Shown here piece after piece: positions 1 to 5,684 of a stretch of 10,314 nt of DNA. A program made the position numbers and the translations under genes. The number at the start of each line of letters is the position of its first letter. The first letter of the stretch is position 1. The notes beneath the pieces were generated by a model. The model was not told the DNA's origin, did not search any database, and saw nothing but the letters and a program-made list of their open reading frames with translations. The DNA lies in the NCBI GenBank assembly GCA_022425185.1, contig JAKMFY010000193.1, positions 1 through 10,314 of the forward strand. Direction: 5' to 3'. The DNA comes from Candidatus Poseidoniaceae archaeon (lineage in GTDB: Archaea; Thermoplasmatota; Poseidoniia; Poseidoniales; Poseidoniaceae).

Positions 1-557
1 ACTTCAGCAAGTAGATGTGCTGTTAAGGGTGTCAATTCACTGGGCTTTGCAACGATGACATTTCCCATCAGAAGAGCAGGAGCTACTTTCCAACTCAAGA
101 GATACAAAGGCAGATTCCATGGAGTAATCAAGCCAACAATCCCTATTGAACGACGATGAACAATATTTGTTGCATCATCCATTTCGAAAATTAAATCTTC
201 CTGTTCCCGAGCAAATTCAGCGAAGAAACGGAAATTATCTACAGAACGCTTTGCATCTACTCGTTGTGCAAGCGATAGCGGTTTTCCTGTATCCAAAGAC
301 TCTCTTCGTGCAAGTTCTTCGCTTCGAGATTCGAGGGCATCGGCGATTGCTTCAAGCCAATCAGCCCTGTCATCAAGTGTCAATTCAGCCCATTCATGTT
401 GGGCAACACGAGCCGCTGCTACTGCTCGGTAGAGATCGGGTTGCTTTGAACGTGGAATCGTTCCAATAAGTTGCCCTGTTGCTGGAGCAACATTCTCAAG
501 TGTCGTGTTATCGACAGCATCAACAAATTCTCCGCCGATGAAATTCTGAACATTCAT
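1..557 (-). CDS. Aldehyde dehydrogenase, ALDH8 / aminomuconate-semialdehyde dehydrogenase-like (N-terminal part)
   Basis: NAD(P)-dependent aldehyde dehydrogenase that would oxidise an aldehyde, probably a semialdehyde, to the acid in the cytoplasm. Only about 185 codons of a usual 480-500 are present; the gene runs off the left edge, so the catalytic Cys and Glu are not visible. The N-terminus has NFIGGEF, then the coenzyme-domain landmarks DTGKPL (about residues 89-94), NFRFFAEFA (about 107-115), TPWNLPLYLLSWKVAPAL (about 144-161) and GNVVIAKPSELTP. The PWNLPLYLLSWK...AKPSELT stretch resembles, from memory, ALDH8A1 and bacterial 2-hydroxymuconic/2-aminomuconic semialdehyde dehydrogenases more than betaine or succinate-semialdehyde types. 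Start: ATG at 557, overlapping the asparaginase-like stop as ATGA, with GAGGTGA four bases upstream. It is the third gene of a tightly coupled operon. The family is certain; the ALDH8 subfamily and substrate are inference. Confidence 0.93.
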   Translation of the reverse strand, partial: MNVQNFIGGEFVDAVDNTTLENVAPATGQLIGTIPRSKQPDLYRAVAAARVAQHEWAELTLDDRADWLEAIADALESRSEELARRESLDTGKPLSLAQRVDAKRSVDNFRFFAEFAREQEDLIFEMDDATNIVHRRSIGIVGLITPWNLPLYLLSWKVAPALLMGNVIVAKPSELTPLTAHLLAE

Positions 558-1681
558 TCCTTCACCTCTGGATCGTATATCCAGCGATCTTGGTCAGGGT
601 CCCACTCATCCCATGTAGGAATCGTTTCCAAAACGGAGTGGTATTTCTCAGGAACAATCCCCGGAACGATGAACGCTTTTTGTCGATGCAGCGGATATGG
701 ATTGCGTAAATCGATTCCGAGCACACCTAAGACAGCACGAGCAACATACCATGTTGCTTGAGCATTCCATCCATGTGCAATCTTTACAACAATTCCAAGA
801 CCTTTTGGATAATCTGGATGTTCAATCGCAAGACCGAGTAATCCGTCTGCACCTTCTTTTGCGATTACAGTACCCGCTCCTGCTTTGAGAATAGTAGAAT
901 CGAGTCGGTTAAAGCCGCCAACAAGATCTGGGTGTCGCACCATAGATTCCCAAATCCAATCAGAGTTTTTATCGCGTACAAGCCCTGCGTAAATTTGAGC
1001 TAATTCAGCAACGGTATTGGAAACAGTTGGTAAGCCACAACCGTCTTTAGCAATACGTAACGGTGTCCAATCTTCACCAAGAAATCTACGTATTTGTTCC
1101 ATGTAGGCTTCGAAAACGGGATGATTCGGAAGCGTATATCCTGCACGATTCCAGCCCTTTTCTCGACAACCTCGAAGAATGGCTGCATGCTCTCCGGAGC
1201 ACGTATGATACCAGCGGCGAGGACGACGTACTTGACGGCCAAATTGGATCAAAGGAACATCCAACGGTGTTAACATGAGGGGCCATTCGGATTCTGAAAG
1301 AAGAGATTGTGCTGCTGCTACGTGTTCTGTATCGCCATTATGGCTGGCTACCGCTATTGCTTTCTGCTCCCAGGTGAAGGGCTCGAGTTCCTTAACAAAT
1401 GCTTTGAGCATGAATGGTTTCATCATCGAGCGACCGTAACAGAGAACATTTCCACCAAAAGAATGGATGACTTCATCTCCATGTGCCCAAGCAACTGCTC
1501 CATGAATCGTTGTCTCAGAAACACCATTTCGACGATAGTCAACTAACGGTTCCCAATCGACATCTCTCCCAGTCGGGATTCCATCGACTTGCTCTCCGAG
1601 TGGAGAATTTGGAAACAGTCCGCTGCCTGGTTGACCTGGTTTAACAGCCGAGTGTGAATGATGTTGGATTCCCATGTTCAT
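554..1681 (-). CDS. L-asparaginase II (PF06089, Rhizobium etli ReAII/ReAV type) family amidohydrolase
   Basis: Member of the asparaginase II family, which shares a beta-lactamase-like SxxK serine hydrolase fold and hydrolyses L-asparagine or related amides to acid and ammonia. 375 residues, slightly longer than the usual 330-350 because of an N-terminal extension. Visible landmarks: SMMK (S85-K88, the SxxK nucleophile motif), SHNG (113-116), TCSGEHAAI (160-168) and KDGCGLPT (212-219). C161 and C215 correspond to the two zinc-binding cysteines of ReAV, and D213 to its conserved Asp. The residue after CSG is Glu164, where characterised members have Lys, so metal binding or substrate choice may differ. 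The start overlaps the monooxygenase stop as ATGA, and its own stop overlaps the ALDH start as ATGA. No signal peptide, so cytoplasmic. Placement between a monooxygenase and an aldehyde dehydrogenase argues for a dedicated catabolic amide rather than bulk asparagine. The family call is firm; the substrate is unknown. Confidence 0.9.
   Translation of the reverse strand: MNMGIQHHSHSAVKPGQPGSGLFPNSPLGEQVDGIPTGRDVDWEPLVDYRRNGVSETTIHGAVAWAHGDEVIHSFGGNVLCYGRSMMKPFMLKAFVKELEPFTWEQKAIAVASHNGDTEHVAAAQSLLSESEWPLMLTPLDVPLIQFGRQVRRPRRWYHTCSGEHAAILRGCREKGWNRAGYTLPNHPVFEAYMEQIRRFLGEDWTPLRIAKDGCGLPTVSNTVAELAQIYAGLVRDKNSDWIWESMVRHPDLVGGFNRLDSTILKAGAGTVIAKEGADGLLGLAIEHPDYPKGLGIVVKIAHGWNAQATWYVARAVLGVLGIDLRNPYPLHRQKAFIVPGIVPEKYHSVLETIPTWDEWDPDQDRWIYDPEVKE
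562..568 (-). promoter_or_regulatory. Ribosome binding site of the ALDH gene
   Basis: GAGGTGA on the minus strand, four bases before the ALDH ATG at 557. It lies inside the last codons of the asparaginase-like gene and supports the start that overlaps the upstream stop codon, so translation of the two genes is probably coupled. Confidence 0.6.
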
Positions 1682-2907
1682 CCATCCTTGAGAAGTTCTT
1701 CGACTCGAGGGACGACCTTTTCCATGTACGCACTCATGTTACGACAAACACGATCACTATCATGATTGAAGAAATCAAACCAAGCCATAACTCGATCTTG
1801 TGGATGGAAACGTTCGACTAATTGTTGAGCAACGTCTTCAACATTTCCAATGAGTGCATTTTGAGCAGCATTTTTCACCTTTGAAGGATCGATTGTTCCT
1901 TCAAGGGCATTCCAATACGCGCTAAGCGATAGATCAGCTTCATTCTGTGCAGCAATCCGTTGTTCTTCAGGAGTCAATCCATCTTCATCATTAAGGAACA
2001 CGAAACTCGTTCTTGGCATATCAGAACGCCTCCATTCTCCACCATCCTTATGGAAGCATTGACGCATGCGCTCGTGTGTTGCATCGATAACTTCGGGTTG
2101 TGTGATAGAGAGATTAAACACACGGACAGGGAGATATTTGTTGACAAAGACTTGGGCTTTAGGGTCATGTGTTCCAGCAACTAAGACCAATTGATTTCGA
2201 TCGAATTTGTTAGGTACAATTCGAATTTCTTCAAACACATACCTTCGGTCAATGATTATTGAATCGTCTTTTGAACCATGTGCATTTTGCACATCTTCCC
2301 AATCCCCATCACTGCGGAAGTTATCACGTGTAAGCACTGTTGAGCGAATCTCATCGGAGTGAACGACGTCGCCTCTGAGTAATCTCAAGAAAATTTCACT
2401 TGCTTCGAGGAAGATTTGTCCACGTAAAGCAGGCCAAGCAGCATCCTCAGTTGGAGTTCTAGGAACAATGCCATACGGACGAGCCATGAATTCAAATCGC
2501 CCTGCTGAAAATCCAACATGCAGTTTCCTCTTATCGCCTCTGACAGCGAGAAGTTGCAATGTGTTTGCGATACGTTCTGCTTGAGCAATCGGCCCACCTG
2601 ATGCAAGAATTGATACAACTGCACTTCCGATTTCAATCCGGCTTGTCTGTCGAAAAGATTCCATTGCAAGTTGTGGGAAATCGGTACAAAGACCAACCTC
2701 CCCTTTCCAATGGGGAACAACGGGTCTACTGTTTGATTTTTGAGTTTCAGTAGAAAGATGGGATTGTGCTATCCAGCCAACACCAAATCCGAGTTCGTCT
2801 GCAAGAGTAAGTTGCTGAAAGTAATTCTTGAACATGGTTTGCTCTGATGGGATGTGCCCTTCATGGTCTGGAGTTTGACTAATGGAGAAGAAAATATCGT
2901 GCTCCAT
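1678..2907 (-). CDS. Luciferase-like monooxygenase (PF00296), flavin- or F420-dependent
   Basis: TIM-barrel oxidoreductase of the bacterial luciferase-like superfamily, which uses reduced FMN or coenzyme F420. 409 residues from the chosen ATG. Typical features are ADELGFGVGWIAQSH (36-50, the strand-helix unit with the His of the active-site entrance), IEIGSAVVSI (91-100), PIAQAERIANTLQLLA (106-121), a VGFSAGRFEF segment (131-140) leading to ARPYGI, and the C-terminal LIGNVEDVAQQL (352-363) that closes the barrel. An in-frame GTG lies nine bases upstream of the chosen start, but the GTG sits within AGGTGA, which is correctly spaced (five bases) before the ATG, so the ATG is preferred. The stop overlaps the next gene as ATGA. 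It is 60 bases downstream of the TPR gene. The substrate cannot be read from the sequence; the neighbours suggest the first oxidative step of a catabolic pathway. Whether it uses FMN or F420 is undecided. Confidence 0.93.
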   Translation of the reverse strand: MEHDIFFSISQTPDHEGHIPSEQTMFKNYFQQLTLADELGFGVGWIAQSHLSTETQKSNSRPVVPHWKGEVGLCTDFPQLAMESFRQTSRIEIGSAVVSILASGGPIAQAERIANTLQLLAVRGDKRKLHVGFSAGRFEFMARPYGIVPRTPTEDAAWPALRGQIFLEASEIFLRLLRGDVVHSDEIRSTVLTRDNFRSDGDWEDVQNAHGSKDDSIIIDRRYVFEEIRIVPNKFDRNQLVLVAGTHDPKAQVFVNKYLPVRVFNLSITQPEVIDATHERMRQCFHKDGGEWRRSDMPRTSFVFLNDEDGLTPEEQRIAAQNEADLSLSAYWNALEGTIDPSKVKNAAQNALIGNVEDVAQQLVERFHPQDRVMAWFDFFNHDSDRVCRNMSAYMEKVVPRVEELLKDG

Positions 2908-2912
2908 ATGTC

Positions 2913-2918
2913 TCACCT
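2913..2918 (-). promoter_or_regulatory. Ribosome binding site of the luciferase-like monooxygenase gene
   Basis: AGGTGA on the minus strand followed by GACAT and ATG. It decides the start at 2907 over the in-frame GTG at 2916, which would be part of the binding site itself. Confidence 0.65.
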
Positions 2919-2967
2919 GCTCTTGCCATGAAATGAAAGGACATAACCCGTTCGACGCTCGTTTGAC

Positions 2968-3789
2968 CTATTTCTCAAGATTCGTTAACGCATGTAATCG
3001 CTTTTTCAAGAGAGGTGGTGTAACGATTCCGAGTTGCATAAACAGGTGCATTGTGTCTGAAAGGAGAAGGAGCGCATCATCAAAACGATTCTCAATCTCT
3101 GCAAGATCTGCAAGGCCCCAACTCGCTACAAGATGGCCGGCTGGATGTTCCATCGATTTTGCAATATCAAGACTCTCCTGGTACATTTCAGAAGCAGTTG
3201 CAAGTTCGCCAAGACTTGCCTGAGCATGAGCAACATCTGCCATTGCTTCCATCTGCAAGATGTCATTCTGTTTGTTGACGGCTAATTCAAGTCGACGAGT
3301 GTCATGGATGATTGCCGTCTCCCAATCTTCATTGGCTCGAGCACAACGAGAAAGGACTGCCAATCCGAAGATAATTCCTTCCTTATCATCCAACTTCTCC
3401 CTCAAAGTGAGTGAGCGACGAACTGATGTTTGTGCTCCATCAATTTCGTCTATTGAAAGGAGCATCAGGGCGTGGTGATGGAGAACTCCAGCAGCAAGAG
3501 CCTCACCGTTTTCTATTGATTCTGCTTTGAATGCAAGTTCTGCTACCTCATCTATGGAACCTTGATTTCGTTTCAACATCTCAAAATGCGCCCAACCTTT
3601 CTCAACATCATCTTTAGCAACAACGCCTGCATGTTCGACCAATCTCTGGAGCAGTTCATAATCTCCTATCGATTCAACGAGAGGGAGGATTCCAAGAGCG
3701 AGGGATGTATTGATCGATTCCATCGCTCCTCCTTGAGTAAGCATTGAAACGATTTCTTGTGCTTGTTCTGGAGTAATCTCTTCTGCCAT
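2968..3789 (-). CDS. Tetratricopeptide (TPR) repeat protein
   Basis: 273-residue, all-helical, acidic protein without signal peptide or membrane span. After an N-terminal helical region (1-90) there are about four degenerate TPR-like helix pairs near residues 97-130, 136-170, 177-210 and 217-250. They show the recurring small-residue and aromatic spacing, for example GVLHHHALML, FGLAVLSRCARANEDWETAI, ADVAHAQASLGELATASEMYQESL and WGLADLAEIENRFDDAL. Such proteins are usually protein-interaction scaffolds; no catalytic domain is visible. It is the first gene of the left-hand minus-strand run, 60 bases ahead of the monooxygenase, and it diverges from the DNase gene with only 32 bases between start codons. 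No clear ribosome binding site precedes the ATG at 3789, which fits a leaderless or short-leader transcript. The link to the downstream catabolic genes is positional only. Confidence 0.85.
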   Translation of the reverse strand: MAEEITPEQAQEIVSMLTQGGAMESINTSLALGILPLVESIGDYELLQRLVEHAGVVAKDDVEKGWAHFEMLKRNQGSIDEVAELAFKAESIENGEALAAGVLHHHALMLLSIDEIDGAQTSVRRSLTLREKLDDKEGIIFGLAVLSRCARANEDWETAIIHDTRRLELAVNKQNDILQMEAMADVAHAQASLGELATASEMYQESLDIAKSMEHPAGHLVASWGLADLAEIENRFDDALLLLSDTMHLFMQLGIVTPPLLKKRLHALTNLEK

Positions 3790-3878
3790 GATATGGCCAC
3801 AAACAACCGCGTCAAGAACCTATGGATTCTGCTGACACAGGGCTGTATATTGATAATGTAGAGTTTTCACAACAGATT
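3790..3878. promoter_or_regulatory. Probable divergent promoter region between the TPR and DNase genes
   Basis: The only divergent start-to-start junction in the window, so promoters for both directions must lie here or reach into the genes. The 32 bases 3790-3821 have no AT-rich element. The best TATA-like stretch is TGTATATTGATAATG at 3844-3858, inside the longer reading of the DNase gene. If it is a TATA box for the plus strand, transcription would begin around 3870-3880, next to a second in-frame ATG at 3879. On the minus strand it would give a leader of roughly 30 bases for the TPR gene. This is inference from spacing only. Confidence 0.3.
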
Positions 3879-4841
3879 ATGGGTCGTTTTGACGGAGCAC
3901 TACAAGGGGTTATGCTAGTAGCCCTTTTGTTGCTGTTCCCTATCACTATCCAGCTTTTGGTCCAACAAGAAGATAGCCCTCTTTGGCGAACTGTTGTGGT
4001 CGAAATTGAATCCGATGAAGAGGACAATAGTACTGACGCTCGTGCTGAATCTTTCTCTCGTGAAGATGTCGCTCGTGTGGCCACATTCAACATCAAAGTA
4101 TTCGGAGAAACGAAGATGGGCAAGGCGGAGGTTGTCGCTGAATTGGTTGAAATTGTTCATCGGTATGACATGGTTGTTGTTCAAGAGATCAAAGATATTG
4201 ATTCAACAGTCCCTTATGATTTCCTTGATGCTATCAATGAATATGGCAATGAAACATATGCCATGGTCCTAAGTGAACGATCTGGACTACAGGAAGATGA
4301 TAGTGGAAGCCAAGAGCAATATGCATTTTATTACAGAGAGACTGTTTTTGTTCCAAATGAATCATGGTTACACAATGATTCTCAAAACGATGAATTTCAG
4401 CGTGAACCATTCATTGTTAATTTCGGGCTGATGAACTTGAATAATTCGATTACCGAGAACATGACATTCATCACAGTCCATACCAAGCCTTCTGAAGCAG
4501 TGAATGAAACCTCAGCGTTGCATAATGTTGTTGAAACATATTTGGAAAACCGAACGCAAGAGAACATTATTTTGCTCGGTGATTTCAATGCAGACTGTAG
4601 TTATGCATCAACGTATGAATTGAACCAACTTTCACTTCGACAGCCACAATATCTCTGGGTCATACCTGATACTGCAGATACTGCGTATTCTTCAAACAGC
4701 CATTGCGCATATGACCGAGTCGTGATGACTGGTGATATCGATGGTCGATTCTTTGGTCGCTGGGGCGTCGATCGAGACATGTCGAGTTCAGACGTCTCGG
4801 ATCATTATCCTGTTTGGTTCGATCTAGAACGCATCGAGTAA
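3822..4841 (+). CDS. Membrane-anchored DNase I family endonuclease (endonuclease/exonuclease/phosphatase fold)
   Basis: Mg/Ca-dependent DNA endonuclease predicted to act outside the cell. An N-terminal hydrophobic anchor (about 28-47), then an acidic linker (60-84), then a full DNase I domain (85-337). All DNase I active-site residues have counterparts: N90 (ATFN), E122 (VVVQE), E165 (SQEQYAF), H220 (TVHTKP), D254 and N256 (GDFNADCSY), D298 (CAYDR), and D327-H328 (VSDHYP). C259 and C295 match the conserved DNase I disulfide, and seven N-X-S/T sequons (N69, N143, N185, N207, N213, N228, N243) also fit an exported domain. FGETKM, RYD, DFNADCSY and IPDTADT are remarkably like vertebrate DNase I as I recall it. 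The start is uncertain: ATG 3822 gives 339 residues, but Met20 at 3879 gives a more typical short N-terminus before the anchor and leaves promoter room. The galactokinase gene follows after 12 bases. Likely roles are scavenging extracellular DNA or defence; which one is not shown. Confidence 0.93.
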   Translation: MDSADTGLYIDNVEFSQQIMGRFDGALQGVMLVALLLLFPITIQLLVQQEDSPLWRTVVVEIESDEEDNSTDARAESFSREDVARVATFNIKVFGETKMGKAEVVAELVEIVHRYDMVVVQEIKDIDSTVPYDFLDAINEYGNETYAMVLSERSGLQEDDSGSQEQYAFYYRETVFVPNESWLHNDSQNDEFQREPFIVNFGLMNLNNSITENMTFITVHTKPSEAVNETSALHNVVETYLENRTQENIILLGDFNADCSYASTYELNQLSLRQPQYLWVIPDTADTAYSSNSHCAYDRVVMTGDIDGRFFGRWGVDRDMSSSDVSDHYPVWFDLERIE

Positions 4842-4842
4842 G

Positions 4843-4852
4843 GCGGGAAGAG
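4843..4852 (+). promoter_or_regulatory. Purine-rich ribosome binding site of the galactokinase gene
   Basis: GCGGGAAGAG fills most of the 12-base gap between the DNase stop and the ATG at 4854. It supports that start and translation from the DNase-galactokinase transcript. Confidence 0.45.
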
Positions 4853-4853
4853 A

Positions 4854-5684
4854 ATGCATCGAATTGCTTCAATTCCTGCCCGTATCAACATCATAGGAGA
4901 GCATACAGATTATGCAGGAGGCCTCTCCTTTGCTTTTGCAGCCCCTCAACGCCTTACCCTCAAAGCAACAGCAATACCTGAAGGATTCGAAGGTGAAAGC
5001 ACGATTGTTTCTCTATGGAAGGAAGCGAAAGGGTGGCCTGCTCAACTGACTGTTACAAGTGAAATTCCAATAGGAGCAGGCATGTCTTCATCAGCAGCTC
5101 TTTGTTTAGCAATTGTTCTTTGTATTGACAAGGATATTGAACCATTACATGCATGTCGAGAAGCACAGCGAATTGAACATGTTATTCTCAAAACAGAATG
5201 CGGTTTACTCGACCAAATGGCAATGATGTTTTCGAAACCAAACTATGGAACATTAATCGATTTTTCAACGAATGCTACGATTCAACATCACATACCTGAT
5301 TCCCATGTGTTCAAACTTATTGATTCAGGAATTCACCGAACATTAGGAGAAATGGACTATCAGAGATCTGTCGACCAACAGACCAAGAACAGACATGTAA
5401 AGGAAGAAAATCAACGTGTAAAAGATGCGATTCGAGCCTCTCCTGAACAATTAGGCTTGCTCCTTAACGCCTCTCATGAATCATTACGAACCATCGGTGT
5501 AAGTTTGGAAGAGATTGATCAACAAGTGATGACCCTTCAAAACACAGATGGTGTTTGGGGCGCTCGTATGATGGGTGGTGGTTTTGGAGGTATGATTCTC
5601 GTTCTTGTAGAACATGAGCAAATCCTGCCTCAAGCTCTTCGAGTCCATCCCTCAGAGGCTGGTTTTGTCCAGGAATTCCTCTAA
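4854..5684 (+). CDS. galK: Compact galactokinase-like GHMP kinase
   Basis: ATP-dependent sugar kinase, most likely phosphorylating galactose at C1 to galactose 1-phosphate in the cytoplasm. All three GHMP/galactokinase motifs are present: PARINIIGEHTDYAGG (8-23; R10 catalytic Arg, E16-H17-T18-D19 sugar contacts), the ATP loop IPIGAGMSSSAAL (71-83), and GARMMGGGFGG (237-247). CGLLDQM (116-122) supplies the catalytic base D120, and LIDSGIHRTLGEMDY (155-169) matches the galactokinase segment after the nucleotide loop. At 276 residues it is well below the usual 350-390; material is missing between motifs 1 and 2 and from the C-terminal half, but no key motif is lost. The signature begins PARIN rather than the usual GRVN. 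It lies 12 bases after the DNase gene and ends overlapping the GH1-nucleotidyltransferase gene by 33 bases, tail to tail. The IGEHTDY motif argues against heptose or mevalonate kinases; the exact sugar is not proven. Confidence 0.88.
   Translation: MHRIASIPARINIIGEHTDYAGGLSFAFAAPQRLTLKATAIPEGFEGESTIVSLWKEAKGWPAQLTVTSEIPIGAGMSSSAALCLAIVLCIDKDIEPLHACREAQRIEHVILKTECGLLDQMAMMFSKPNYGTLIDFSTNATIQHHIPDSHVFKLIDSGIHRTLGEMDYQRSVDQQTKNRHVKEENQRVKDAIRASPEQLGLLLNASHESLRTIGVSLEEIDQQVMTLQNTDGVWGARMMGGGFGGMILVLVEHEQILPQALRVHPSEAGFVQEFL

Noticed and set aside
146..761. Two plus-strand open frames of about 100 codons opposite the ALDH and asparaginase-like genes
   Set aside because: They lie entirely antisense to clear family members, have no ribosome binding site or recognisable domain, and have compositions expected of shadows.
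2908..2916. GTG start nine bases upstream for the luciferase-like monooxygenase
   Set aside because: The GTG is part of the AGGTGA binding site that is correctly spaced for the ATG at 2907.
2908..2967. Separate promoter or terminator in the 60-base gap between the TPR and monooxygenase genes
   Set aside because: No convincing TATA-like box, T-run or hairpin was seen; only the ribosome binding site is supported.
4854..5684. Heptose-7-phosphate kinase (HddA) reading of the GHMP kinase, suggested by the HddC-like nucleotidyltransferase next door
   Set aside because: The IGEHTDYAGG sugar-binding motif and the IDSGIHRTLGEMDY segment are galactokinase-type and are not found in HddA.
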